Assembly (NCBI GenBank): GCA_046349915.1
Contig: JAXMBL010000008.1
Span: forward strand, 505,266-569,265
Source of the DNA: CAIXSC01 sp046349915
Lineage (GTDB): Bacteria; Planctomycetota; Planctomycetia; Pirellulales; Pirellulaceae
DNA: 64,000 nucleotides
Reading direction: 5' to 3'
Positions 9,750 through 18,400 of this stretch are shown piece after piece. The number at the start of each line of letters is the position of its first letter. Position 1 is the first letter of the stretch. A program made the position numbers and the translations under genes. The notes under the pieces were generated by a model. The model was not told the DNA's origin, ran no database searches, and worked only from the letters and a program-made list of their open reading frames with translations.

Positions 9750-12700
9750 CTACTTTTCCAGAAACACGGGACTTTGAACCACAAAGCGTACCATATCCTG
9801 CATTCGGTACCCGCTCGCCTTCAGCTTCACCGCATCTCGTTTTAGTTGAGCCGTTTCATTATACGCAAGCGATCGCCCCGAGGCGTAGATCGAAAGGTGC
9901 TTCAAAACACTGAAGGCGACCTGGTCCAGCCGATCTTCCGCCAAGTACTTTCGTAACTCCTCGAAACCAGCGACCTCGGTCTGGTCGGGCAAAGTTGACC
10001 GAGCATCCACGGTCTGTGTCCGCAAACGTCCCCCCGCATCGTATTCCTCAAACGGAACACCCCACGGGTCAATTCTCGCATGGCATTGAGCACAACCGAC
10101 TTGCGAACGGTGTTTTTCGAGCCGCTGCCGCAACGTCAATTGCTTTTCCTCTTCCTTCAACGCCGGCACATTGGGCGGCGGATCGTCGGGCGGTTCGGCC
10201 ACAATCCGCCGAGCCAGCCAGGCGCCGCGTTTCACGGGATTCGGTTCGCGCCCATCCGACAAGCCCGCCAAAACGGCCGCCTGGCTCAATACGCCCCCCA
10301 AGTCGCGCCGCTGATGAGGAATCGCCACAAACTCAAAGCCGCTTTCCGTCCGGTCCCCCAAGTCGTAGTACGACGCCACGACCTCGTTCGCCAACACAAA
10401 CTCCGAGGAAATCAAGTGACGAGCCGAGAGGTTCTCTCGGATCAAGTACTCCACCAATTCCACGGGCTCGCGAACCAACTGAGTCCGGACGTCGCGCGTC
10501 AGCCCAGGAAACTTGCCGCGATCCGGCTCCAAGACAGCGAACTTTTCGAGCGCCAGCCATTGAGTAGTAAACTCGTGGCTGAAGCGGTCGAACCGAGGGT
10601 CCGCGATCATCCGAGTAACTTCTTCGTCCAGCCGCTCCCGCAACCTGCCAGACGCCGCCGTTTCACTGAGCCGTGCATCGGGCGGACCGTTCCACAGAAA
10701 ATACGAGAGCTTGGAGGCGAGTTCGAAGTCGTCGAGCGGTTCGGGCGCAGGCGACTGACTCTGTTCGACGAGCATCAAGAATTGAGGCGATGCCAACACC
10801 ACCTGCAGCGAGTCGCGCACACTCGCTTCAAAGCTAGCGCCGCTCGCCGCCGACGCGTCGTAGGTCTTCATAAGAGCTGTCAGCTCGGAATCGCTGACTG
10901 GCCGACGAAAGGCTCGGGCCGCAAACGCGCTAATGACTTCGCGTGCATGCTCGCGTGGATCATCGCGTCGCAAGTCGTCCCGGAAGATAGCTCGGTGGGA
11001 CGCGGGCGGCCATGCATCATAAAACGGCCCTTCGAACTCTACCGACTTCACCAACATCCGCGGCATATCTCGGCCGTCCGTGTATTCGCTGCGCACGCCG
11101 ATCTCGCGCAGGCCCGCGAGATAGTTCACATTATCCTTCTCCACGTCGGGACTTGGAAAGTTCCGAATCGCCCCTTCAAAGACATAGGCGGTCGGAGTCG
11201 TCGACGACACCGAGCGGGGCCCCTGCACTTGCGACAACGTGCTGCCGCAATCACGCCGCAGACCCATGTGAACTCCCACTCGCGGTGAACGCCCCTCGAA
11301 CGCAAGAAACCTGCGAGCTATGTTGGAGTCCGCGGCCAGGCGGGTGAGTTCCAAGCGATCCACCGGTGTGTTGCCCGCATAGCGAGCTCGTAGCCGCACC
11401 GGCCCTGCGTCGAGTCGCACGGCCAGGAAAGCGGGCGATTGCAAAACCCCCGCAAACTCCCGCTCGCCCAAATCGACCAGCAGCTCATGCGGCTTCTCTT
11501 TTGGAGGAGGAGAAACGAAGCGGCGGCCCGGCGCCACGAATGCCTGAATCTCGTTCTCCGTCAATGCTCGTCGATAGAATCGCACTTCATCGATCGCGCC
11601 ACGGAATCCATGTGCGTCCTGAATGCGACCGATGTGCAACGCAACTTTGGGATTGTCGAGATTCTTGGGACCGATCGTGCCGCGTGCCACGCGATAACCG
11701 TTCACAAAGAGCTCAGTCGCATTCTCGCCTCGACGCACTACCGCCGCGACGTGTTGCCACGTGTTCGCTTTGATCGTGCCCGGCGGCGATGCCACCGTCC
11801 CGTTCGACGCGTTGTCAGGACCGGCGGTCTCGATTCTCAGCACCCCTTGATTGTTCGGCATGTCCAAATACCAACCGTTCGTCCAGGCGTATTTGCCCAG
11901 GCAAACAATGCCCGCTTGTTTCAATTCCCTCGGATGAATCCAAGCGGCGACCGAAAAATCTCCTTCGCCCACATTCATCGTCGTATCACGCGGCGCCGCC
12001 AACGAATCGCCGTTGCCATCCAGCGTTACCGCTTTGCCAAACGGGGAATCTTCGAACTTTGCATCTCCCACCTGCTGGACCGTAAGCGAGGCGAGTTTCG
12101 AGTCGGCGGCGCCCGCGCCATCGAGCGGCCAATATCCCACCAGTTGTTCGTCAAGCCGTCGAGTATCCGGTGTTGGCAACTTCGACTCGGGCTGAGCCAG
12201 ATGAACATCGACCTGATAAATGCCGGACTCGGGCGCCTGAATCTCAGTCGCGACACTGGGATTTCCCACGACGATCGTTTTGGTCTTCTCGTCAGAGCCT
12301 TGAGTGCCTTCTGCGCGTCGTGCGGCGGGAGCATCGGCAGGGTCGAGCAACAAACCATCCGCGTACTTGGCGGCGACTACCGTGACCTTGAATTTTCCCT
12401 CGTCGGGAAGTTCCCGCAATGAAATCTTGAAGTTCGCTCGCGGACCATAAGTACTCTCGACGCCAAAGAGCTCAGCGCTAGGCATCGCGGGCCGCAACAG
12501 CAATCCCTCGGGAATCGTTGAATAAGCTCGTCCCTTGGGATACCCGTGAGTTCCTCGCATGCAGGCAAAGATGCTGTGGTAGACGCTCTCGAAGTCGCGC
12601 CAGCCGCGCACCGTGTCATTGCCACGATACCCCTCGATGTACCGTAACTTCGTCGGCATACGATGCGGCGTAAAGGGAAAGGGCTTGATCGGAGTCAACT

Positions 12701-13433
12701 CGCTCACAATAAAATCCGAATTGTCCAGCAACAGACTGTCGGCCCCCAGGATCAAACGATCGGGACAAGGCTTGTCGTTGATCTGTCGCCCTAAATCAAC
12801 TCGGAAGTTCTGAATCGTCGGCTGCGAACGCGGATCGACGATCACTCGACGCAAGGCTTTGTCCGCGATATCCAAATACGCCTCGACCAACAACGGCGAG
12901 AGGGCGAGCGTCTCTTGATTGTTGACGAATCCGTCGCGCGAGACGGCGTCGGGCGGCAACACTTCGGCTAAGTCGTCGTCCAGTTGCAACAATTCGCGCA
13001 ACGTATTGCGGTACTGAGCCACTGTTAGACGCCGCGCACCGCCATTCTTGGGGATGGGCCGAGATCTAGCAACATGGAGCGCTCGATCGATCCAGGCCAC
13101 CGCCGCCGCTCGTTCTTTCGCCGACGGTTGATCCTCGTCCTTGGGAGGCATTCCTTCGGACTGGATCTGACGGCGAACTCCCTCCCACAACTTCAAGTGC
13201 CGGTCCGCCAACGCAGCGTCCAGTTGATCAACGCGGACTCCCGACGTCTGCTCGTCCGCGTTGTGACACCGCTCGCAGTGCTGTTTCAAGAAAGGCGCCA
13301 CCTGCCTTTGGAAGTCCGTGGCAAGTGCGGGGTCCAAGTCGGCGGCGAGACCTTGCGGCAGGTTCATCACCGCACTCACAAGGCACAGCCCCACCATCGC
13401 GCAGGGAATCAAGAACTGGATTCGCTTACTCAT
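9750..13433 (-). CDS. PSD1-type planctomycete cytochrome with inserted LamG/concanavalin domain
   Basis: A 1227-residue secreted protein from the ATG at 13433; upstream in-frame starts would only add a charged stretch. Residues 1-30 are a signal peptide. An N-terminal CERCH heme motif (about residues 53-57) is followed by DUF1587 (RRLTVAQYRNTLRELL). An additional concanavalin A/LamG-like domain (roughly residues 430-640) begins with LVGYWPLDGAGAADS and ends at GAIDEVRFYRRALTENE. After it come DUF1592 (FELASKLSYFLWNGPPD), DUF1588 with CAQCHARIDPWGVPFEEYD, and DUF1585. The LamG domain makes it about 330 residues longer than the PSD1 protein at 0.4-3.1 kb and suggests carbohydrate or surface-polymer binding next to the presumed redox module; that is inference. 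It is followed by its DUF1552 partner. Confidence 0.93.
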   Translation of the reverse strand: MSKRIQFLIPCAMVGLCLVSAVMNLPQGLAADLDPALATDFQRQVAPFLKQHCERCHNADEQTSGVRVDQLDAALADRHLKLWEGVRRQIQSEGMPPKDEDQPSAKERAAAVAWIDRALHVARSRPIPKNGGARRLTVAQYRNTLRELLQLDDDLAEVLPPDAVSRDGFVNNQETLALSPLLVEAYLDIADKALRRVIVDPRSQPTIQNFRVDLGRQINDKPCPDRLILGADSLLLDNSDFIVSELTPIKPFPFTPHRMPTKLRYIEGYRGNDTVRGWRDFESVYHSIFACMRGTHGYPKGRAYSTIPEGLLLRPAMPSAELFGVESTYGPRANFKISLRELPDEGKFKVTVVAAKYADGLLLDPADAPAARRAEGTQGSDEKTKTIVVGNPSVATEIQAPESGIYQVDVHLAQPESKLPTPDTRRLDEQLVGYWPLDGAGAADSKLASLTVQQVGDAKFEDSPFGKAVTLDGNGDSLAAPRDTTMNVGEGDFSVAAWIHPRELKQAGIVCLGKYAWTNGWYLDMPNNQGVLRIETAGPDNASNGTVASPPGTIKANTWQHVAAVVRRGENATELFVNGYRVARGTIGPKNLDNPKVALHIGRIQDAHGFRGAIDEVRFYRRALTENEIQAFVAPGRRFVSPPPKEKPHELLVDLGEREFAGVLQSPAFLAVRLDAGPVRLRARYAGNTPVDRLELTRLAADSNIARRFLAFEGRSPRVGVHMGLRRDCGSTLSQVQGPRSVSSTTPTAYVFEGAIRNFPSPDVEKDNVNYLAGLREIGVRSEYTDGRDMPRMLVKSVEFEGPFYDAWPPASHRAIFRDDLRRDDPREHAREVISAFAARAFRRPVSDSELTALMKTYDASAASGASFEASVRDSLQVVLASPQFLMLVEQSQSPAPEPLDDFELASKLSYFLWNGPPDARLSETAASGRLRERLDEEVTRMIADPRFDRFSHEFTTQWLALEKFAVLEPDRGKFPGLTRDVRTQLVREPVELVEYLIRENLSARHLISSEFVLANEVVASYYDLGDRTESGFEFVAIPHQRRDLGGVLSQAAVLAGLSDGREPNPVKRGAWLARRIVAEPPDDPPPNVPALKEEEKQLTLRQRLEKHRSQVGCAQCHARIDPWGVPFEEYDAGGRLRTQTVDARSTLPDQTEVAGFEELRKYLAEDRLDQVAFSVLKHLSIYASGRSLAYNETAQLKRDAVKLKASGYRMQDMVRFVVQSPVFLEK

Positions 13434-13633
13434 GGAAGCTCTGAGTAGTGATTTCAGGTGGGTGAGTGAACGGCGGGACGCCGCGGTCACACGTCCTGCG
13501 GCGCTCGAGATATCGTACTCGGCCGCCTACAGTTCCCGCAATCGACAACCGATCCTACCCGCCCTCGCATTCCGCTAGCGCGACTGCTACAACGACACTC
13601 AATCTGAACACATCCCTTGGGATCACTCGATTC

Positions 13634-14731
13634 ATGACCTCCTCCCCTCTTTTCACCCCCTTCACGTTGGGTTCGCTTCCGCTAAGCAATCGCATCGTCC
13701 TGGCGCCACTGACGCGAGCACGCGCGGGAGTGCAACGAGTTCCGAATCGCTTGATGGCGGAATACTATGCTCAACGAGCGTCGGCTGGTTTGCTGATTTC
13801 CGAGGCGACGACGATTTCGGAGGAGGCAAATGGGTGGAATGAGTCGCCTGGCATCTACACCGACGAAATGGCGGCCGGTTGGCGAGACTCGGTCGAAGCC
13901 GTGCATGCTCGCGGCGCCAAGTTCTTCTTGCAGTTATGGCACATGGGGCGAGCGTCGCATAGCAGCTTTCATGAGGGCCGGTTGCCGGTCGCTCCTTCGC
14001 CTATCGCTATCAACGAGCCCTATATCCATACTCCCCAAGGCAAGCAGGCGCACGAGGCGCCTCGTCCGCTGGAAACCGCGGAGATCCCCCGAGTTGTCGC
14101 GGACTACCGTCAAGCTGCGGCGCGGGCGAAAGAGGCAGGTTTCGATGGCGTCGAAATCCATGGAGCTAACGGCTATCTGATCGACCAGTTCCTGCAATCG
14201 CGCACGAACCATCGCACGGACGCCTACGGCGGCAGCGTCGAAAACCGCAGCCGTTTCCTCTGTGAAGTTGTCGAGGCCATCGCCTCGGTGTGGCCCGCGA
14301 ATCGCATTGGAGTGCGTCTATCACCGAACGGCATCTATAACGACATGGGCTCGCCCGAGTATCGCGAGCAGTTCCTGTACGTTGCCCAACGACTCGATCA
14401 ATACGGCGTCGGCTATCTCCATCTGCTCGATGGACTCGCCTTTGGCTTTCATCAATTGGGAACGCCGATGACGCTCTCCGAATTCCGGTCGGTGTTTCGC
14501 GGTCCCTTGATCGCGAACTGTGGTTACACGAAGGGCACGGCGGAACAGGTGATTCGCGAGGGATTGGCGGACATCGTCGCTTTTGGTCGTCCTTTCATCA
14601 GCAATCCCGACTTAGTCGAGCGATTCCGCAATGACTGGCCGTTAGCGCCCGAGGCGCCCCTTTCCGACTGGTACACGCCTCAAGGCGCAAAAGGTTATAC
14701 CGACTACCCGGCCTATCGGCCGCCGTCGTAA
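13634..14731 (+). CDS. Old yellow enzyme family FMN-dependent alkene reductase
   Basis: A 365-residue protein, the normal length for the family, starting at the ATG 13634 although the frame is open further upstream. Family features include LFTPFTLGSLPLSNRIVLAPLTR at the N-terminus (FMN binding), YYAQRASAGLLISEATTISEE, the QLWHMGR strand, and FDGVEIHGANGYLIDQFLQ with a YGGSVENRSRF loop. Near the end DIVAFGRPFISNPDLVERF supplies the phosphate-binding arginine. These flavoenzymes reduce activated C=C bonds, nitroesters or quinones with NAD(P)H in the cytoplasm. It ends 25 nt before the sigma factor gene on the same strand, so it may share a promoter with it. Confidence 0.93.
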   Translation: MTSSPLFTPFTLGSLPLSNRIVLAPLTRARAGVQRVPNRLMAEYYAQRASAGLLISEATTISEEANGWNESPGIYTDEMAAGWRDSVEAVHARGAKFFLQLWHMGRASHSSFHEGRLPVAPSPIAINEPYIHTPQGKQAHEAPRPLETAEIPRVVADYRQAAARAKEAGFDGVEIHGANGYLIDQFLQSRTNHRTDAYGGSVENRSRFLCEVVEAIASVWPANRIGVRLSPNGIYNDMGSPEYREQFLYVAQRLDQYGVGYLHLLDGLAFGFHQLGTPMTLSEFRSVFRGPLIANCGYTKGTAEQVIREGLADIVAFGRPFISNPDLVERFRNDWPLAPEAPLSDWYTPQGAKGYTDYPAYRPPS

Positions 14732-14756
14732 TCTCCAATCGTGAAACGCGTCCACG

Positions 14757-16058
14757 ATGGCCAGCAATTCCACCTCACAAGCCGCGAGCGAGCTCAATTC
14801 CGCGAAGGTCTTGCCACTCGATTCCATCCGCGACTTGGTGGGGGAATTGTATCGAGTCGAATCGCGGCGAGTGTTCGCGTCGCTCGTGCGGTTGTTGCGC
14901 GACTTCGATCTTGCCGAAGAAGCGTTGCATGAGGCCTTCGTCGCGGCCGTGGAACGCTGGAGCGTCGACGGAGTGCCCGAGAATCCCCGCGGTTGGCTGG
15001 TCTCCACCGGTCGATTCAAGGCGATTGACGCACTCCGACGGCGCGGACTACTGGATGCGAAGCGTGAAGAGGTCGCTTCGCGGATCGAGCGGATTGCTCA
15101 AGACAATGCGACGCGCGCCGGTCACGAAATTCAGGATGATCAGCTCCGTTTGATTTTCGCCTGCTGCCATCCCGCCCTGGACCCCTCGGTTCAAGTCGCA
15201 CTCACTCTACGCGAAGTGTGTGGACTTACGACCGACGAGATCGCCAGCGCGTTTCTCACGTCAACCTCCACGATGGCTCAAAGGTTGAGTCGTGGTAAAG
15301 CCAAGATTCGTGACGCGGGCATCCCCTTCTCCATTCCTGATGCCACTCAACTGGAAGAACGACTCGACGCTGTCCTCGCGGTCGTCTACCTCGTTTTCAA
15401 CGAAGGATACGCGGCAACCTCGGGCCAAACACTTACTCGCACCGACCTCTCCACGGAAGCCGTTCGTCTCGGTCGGTTACTCGTTCATCTGCTGCCCGAT
15501 CCTGAGGCGATGGGCTTGCTGGCGCTGATGCTGTTGCAAGAATCGCGGCGAGCGGCTCGGACCGATCAGCAGGGTGACATTGTGCTGCTCGAACAACAGG
15601 ATCGCACTCTTTGGGACCAAGAGATGATCCGCGAGGGCCAGCGGCTGGTCGAACAATCGCTTGTCACTCGACGGTTTGGAGCTTACACCGTCCAGGCCGC
15701 GATCGCCGCGGTGCACGCGACGGCGGCGAGCGTCGAGACGACCGACTGGCGTCAAATCGTCGCTCTGTACGACGCACTGCTCGCAATTCATCCTTCGCCC
15801 GTCATTCAATTGAATCGAGCCGTCGCTTTGGCCATGCGCGACGGCCCGGCCGCGGGCTTGCCATTGATCGACGCCTTGCTCGCCCCTGGTCAATTGGATC
15901 GTTACCATCTGGCCCATGCGGCTCGAGCCGATTTGTGCCGTCGACTCGGGCTCAGAGACGCCGCACGCGCTTCCTACCAATCGGCTCTCGCACTCGCCGT
16001 GCAAGCACCTGAGCGTCGCTTTCTCGCGAAACGACTCTCCGACCTGAGCAACTCGTAA
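14757..16058 (+). CDS. ECF42-type RNA polymerase sigma factor with C-terminal TPR-like extension
   Basis: The 433-residue protein is more than twice the size of a simple ECF sigma factor. Residues about 20-90 form region 2 (ESRRVFASLVRLLRDFDLAEEALHEAFVAA). Residues about 130-190 form region 4, with a helix-turn-helix around LTLREVCGLTTDEIASAFLTS. Residues about 195-295 match the DUF6596 segment (VVYLVFNEGYAATSGQ, RLGRLLVHLLPDPEAMGLLALMLL), and the rest is helical and TPR-like, ending LDRYHLAHAARADLCRRLG. This layout defines the ECF42/COG4941 group, known to lack an anti-sigma factor and to be encoded with DGPF/YCII proteins; the C-terminal extension is thought to control activity. The genes that follow here (DUF1579, YCII, VOC, DGPF-GyrI) are exactly those partners and are its likely regulon. 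No strong ribosome site precedes the ATG. Confidence 0.92.
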   Translation: MASNSTSQAASELNSAKVLPLDSIRDLVGELYRVESRRVFASLVRLLRDFDLAEEALHEAFVAAVERWSVDGVPENPRGWLVSTGRFKAIDALRRRGLLDAKREEVASRIERIAQDNATRAGHEIQDDQLRLIFACCHPALDPSVQVALTLREVCGLTTDEIASAFLTSTSTMAQRLSRGKAKIRDAGIPFSIPDATQLEERLDAVLAVVYLVFNEGYAATSGQTLTRTDLSTEAVRLGRLLVHLLPDPEAMGLLALMLLQESRRAARTDQQGDIVLLEQQDRTLWDQEMIREGQRLVEQSLVTRRFGAYTVQAAIAAVHATAASVETTDWRQIVALYDALLAIHPSPVIQLNRAVALAMRDGPAAGLPLIDALLAPGQLDRYHLAHAARADLCRRLGLRDAARASYQSALALAVQAPERRFLAKRLSDLSNS

Positions 16059-16129
16059 GCCCTGATGAAAACCGTCTTTGCGGCGTGAGTTCGTTTCTCG
16101 TCGAGATCCAAGATTTTGTTTCGATCGCT

Positions 16130-16156
16130 TGTCGAAAGCATCGATCACCACTCGAC
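16130..16156 (+). promoter_or_regulatory. Candidate ECF42-type promoter
   Basis: TGTCGA at 16130-16135 is followed after 17 nt by CGAC at 16153-16156, in the gap between the sigma factor and the DUF1579 gene. ECF42 promoters described in Streptomyces have a TGTCGA -35 element and a short CGA-type -10 element, so this is a reasonable candidate for autogenous control of the cluster. It is one match to short motifs and I did not find equally good ones before the later genes. Confidence 0.22.
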
Positions 16157-16185
16157 TAGTGTCTAGTCACGGCAAGAAACTTGTA

Positions 16186-16206
16186 CGACGGACTTCTAGT
16201 CCGTCG
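16186..16206. repeat. Single CGACGGACT hairpin (family A)
   Basis: A perfect 9-nt stem pair with loop TCT and a GTAC head on the left. It lies 95 bp before the DUF1579 start in the 243-bp gap after the sigma factor. A second small triloop palindrome, GACTAG-TGT-CTAGTC, lies just upstream at 16154-16168. Confidence 0.88.
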
Positions 16207-16301
16207 ATGAAGGCTGTGCCAAAAAGACACATAGGAAACGACGAGTAACTCAGTCAAAATCAGAGCGTTTACGAAGCCCCCTTTCCTGGAGAACAATAAT
16301 C

Positions 16302-16778
16302 ATGCGCGAACAATCAACACCCGAACATGAATGGTTGCATAAGCTGGTCGGCGAGTGGACCGCGGAAGTCGAGTGTTCGATGGGGCCGGACCAGCCGCCC
16401 ATGCATCAAAAGGGGCGTGAAACGGTTCGGTCGCTCGGCGGACTCTGGACGATTGGCCATGGGGTAATGGAGGGCCCTGAAGTAGGTGAATCGGTGATGA
16501 CGCTGGGGTTCGATCCCCGCAAAGGGCAATTTGTCGGCACGTTTACCGCGTCGATGATGACCTATCTCTGGCCGTATCGAGGCTCGCTGGACGCCGACCG
16601 TCGCGTACTGACGCTCGATTCCGAAGGCCCCAGCTTCACGGGGGACGGCACGTTGACTCCGTATCAAGACATCATTGAGTTTGTGACGAACGATCACCGC
16701 ACGCTCAAGTCGCGGTATCAGCTCCCGAGCGGCGAATGGGTCCACTTCATGACGGCGCATTATCGGCGAGTGCAATGA
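16302..16778 (+). CDS. DUF1579 family protein
   Basis: A 158-residue cytoplasmic protein. HEWLHKLVGEWTAEVEC at the N-terminus, LGGLWTIGHGVMEG, and TLGFDPRKGQFVGTFTASMM are typical of DUF1579, a small beta-barrel family of unknown function often found in ECF sigma regulons. GGAG ten bases before the ATG supports the start. It is the first gene after the ECF42 sigma factor and is followed 77 nt later by the YCII gene, so membership in the sigma regulon is likely. No catalytic residues can be named. Confidence 0.88.
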   Translation: MREQSTPEHEWLHKLVGEWTAEVECSMGPDQPPMHQKGRETVRSLGGLWTIGHGVMEGPEVGESVMTLGFDPRKGQFVGTFTASMMTYLWPYRGSLDADRRVLTLDSEGPSFTGDGTLTPYQDIIEFVTNDHRTLKSRYQLPSGEWVHFMTAHYRRVQ

Positions 16779-16855
16779 ACTTGGTTGAGAAAGATCTCCT
16801 CATTCACACTTCGCGTTCCCCAACAGCTCAAAGTCAAGACAGATAGGCTCACCGC

Positions 16856-17209
16856 ATGCGATATTTGCTCCTCATGTATGGCGATGAAAAGTGCTGGACC
16901 GAGGAAGAACGGACGGCCTGTATGCTCGAATCGCTGGCGATCTGCGACGAGTTGGCCGCTCAAGGCAAGTTTATCGCTGCCGCTCCACTGCACTCGGTCA
17001 CGACAGCGACAAGTCTCCGAGTGCGTGATGGCAAGCGTCTAGTCACCGACGGTCCCTTCGCAGAGACCACCGAACAACTCGGCGGCTACTATGTCCTCGA
17101 AGTTGCCGACTTGGATGAAGCGATCGCAATCGCGAGTCGCTTACCGCCTGCTCGAAAAGGAACCGTCGAGATCCGACCGATCTTCGACGTCTCAGTGCTA
17201 GCAAGATGA
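16856..17209 (+). CDS. YCII/DGPF-domain protein
   Basis: A 117-residue single-domain protein. MRYLLLMYGDEKCW at the start, then VTDGPFAETTEQLGGYYVLEVADLDEAIAIASRLP, which contains the DGPF motif and the conserved aspartate-rich helix, and EIRPIFDV at the end. YCII-related proteins form small ferredoxin-like dimers. YciI itself has weak hydrolase activity, but the DGPF branch has no established reaction and is known mainly as the partner of ECF42 sigma factors. The gene is complete and in its usual context. Confidence 0.92.
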   Translation: MRYLLLMYGDEKCWTEEERTACMLESLAICDELAAQGKFIAAAPLHSVTTATSLRVRDGKRLVTDGPFAETTEQLGGYYVLEVADLDEAIAIASRLPPARKGTVEIRPIFDVSVLAR

Positions 17210-17219
17210 AGATTCCCCC

Positions 17220-17537
17220 GTACGACGGACTTCTAGTCCGTCGATCTGCCTGGCACATTACCTTACCGAAGAACGCAGACTGCAAATTGAACAGCGTCAG
17301 GTTCAACGAGTTCACGTCAGTCGGACAAGGAATTAGTTCAACCACGGATGACGCAGATGACACGAATAAAGACAGAGTGAGGTCCGGCATTTTGATCCAA
17401 TGAGTGAGGATCAGCGAAGATAAGTGTTCCCTCTTTCTTTGTCGCGGGGCAGGACGAGCACCAGGAACACTGATCTTCGCTGATCGTCACTGATGGAATT
17501 CACGTTCGAGCAGCGACGGACTAGAAGTTCGTCGTAC
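17220..17537. repeat. 310-bp element, copy 1 (family A palindromes as ends)
   Basis: An approximately 318-bp unit filling most of the 362-bp gap between the YCII and VOC genes. It begins with a CGACGGACT hairpin at 17223-17243 and ends with an inverted copy at 17514-17534 carrying one mismatch, so GTAC lies at both outer edges. Internally there is a degenerate run resembling ACCACGGATGACACC (about 17341) and a core at 17398-17500 in which an arm ending AGTGTTCC pairs with GGAACACT-containing sequence. Copies 2 and 3 follow the next two genes. Small open frames inside are not conserved between copies, so it looks non-coding. Confidence 0.85.
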
Positions 17538-17571
17538 TTTTTCACCCCTAACTATGACGAGTTTCCTTGAA

Positions 17572-18015
17572 ATGTCACAAGCATTCATTCAACCGTATCT
17601 CTTTTTTGGTGGGCGCTGCGAGGAAGCCATGGCGTTCTACCAACGCACGATCAACGCTCGACTCGAGATGTTGATGTACCATCGCGAAAGTCCCGACTCG
17701 CCGCCGCCCGGCATGCTGCAGCCGGGGTTCGAGGACAAGGTCATGCATGCCTCGTTGCGCATCGGCGACTCAGTAGTCATGGCTTCCGATGGCTGCGACG
17801 ACAAATCCAGGTTCGACGGGTTCCGATTGTCGTTGTTTCTGGCGACCGAAGCCGAGGCGCGGCAAGCTTTTGCTGGACTGGCGGAAAACGGACAAGTCAT
17901 GATGCCGCTGACTAAGACTTTCTGGTCGCCCTGTTTCGGTATGTTGACCGACCAATTCGGCGTCGGCTGGATGATTACCGTAGCGACACCTACCACAACA
18001 ACCGCACAACCCTAG
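17572..18015 (+). CDS. PhnB-like VOC superfamily protein
   Basis: About 147 residues from the ATG at 17572; an ATG at 17554 in the same frame would add six residues. Family members begin very close to the QPYLFFGGRCEEAMAFY motif, which favours the shorter form, but neither start has a convincing ribosome site. HASLRIGDSVVMASDGCD and the C-terminal PLTKTFWSPCFGMLTDQFGVGWMI are typical of the PhnB/glyoxalase-like branch (YP_ cluster 3-demethylubiquinone methyltransferase-like), whose reaction is unknown. Its place among YCII and DGPF genes behind an ECF42 sigma factor fits the regulon seen in other bacteria. Confidence 0.9.
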   Translation: MSQAFIQPYLFFGGRCEEAMAFYQRTINARLEMLMYHRESPDSPPPGMLQPGFEDKVMHASLRIGDSVVMASDGCDDKSRFDGFRLSLFLATEAEARQAFAGLAENGQVMMPLTKTFWSPCFGMLTDQFGVGWMITVATPTTTTAQP

Positions 18016-18035
18016 TTCGACAGTCATTCTCCTCC

Positions 18036-18347
18036 GTACGACGGACTTCCAGTCCGTCGATCTGCCTGGTGAACAGTCCCAGTGCAGATCAAACACCACA
18101 ACTTGGACAGCGCCAGCTTCGGCGAGTTTACCGCTGTAGGAGGCGCAATTAGTTCAACCTCGGATGACACCGATGACACGGATAAGGACGGAGATAAGTC
18201 TCACATTTTGATTCAATTAGTGAGGATCAGTGAAGATAAGTGTTCTTCTTTCTTAGGCGCAGGACGAGGACAAGGAACACTGATCTTCACTGATCGCCAC
18301 TGATGGAATTCGCGTTCGAAGAGCGACGGACTAGAAGTCCGTCGTAC
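18036..18347. repeat. 310-bp element, copy 2
   Basis: Spans most of the gap between the VOC and DGPF-GyrI genes. Terminal CGACGGACT hairpins at 18039-18059 and 18324-18344 are both perfect and inverted to each other. The interior shares long stretches with copies 1 and 3, including a GATGACACCGATGACACGGA-like run at about 18166 and the inverted-repeat core at 18215-18310, which ends TGATGGAATT. This is the best-preserved copy. Confidence 0.88.
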
Positions 18348-18400
18348 ACAAGACAAATTCTTCATTCCGCACTAACCTGATCTTCAGGAGCACAAACCTC

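Noticed and set aside
10080..12422. Long plus-strand frames opposite the PSD1-LamG gene
   Set aside because: They are antisense shadows; the minus-strand frame carries heme, DUF1592 and DUF1588 motifs.
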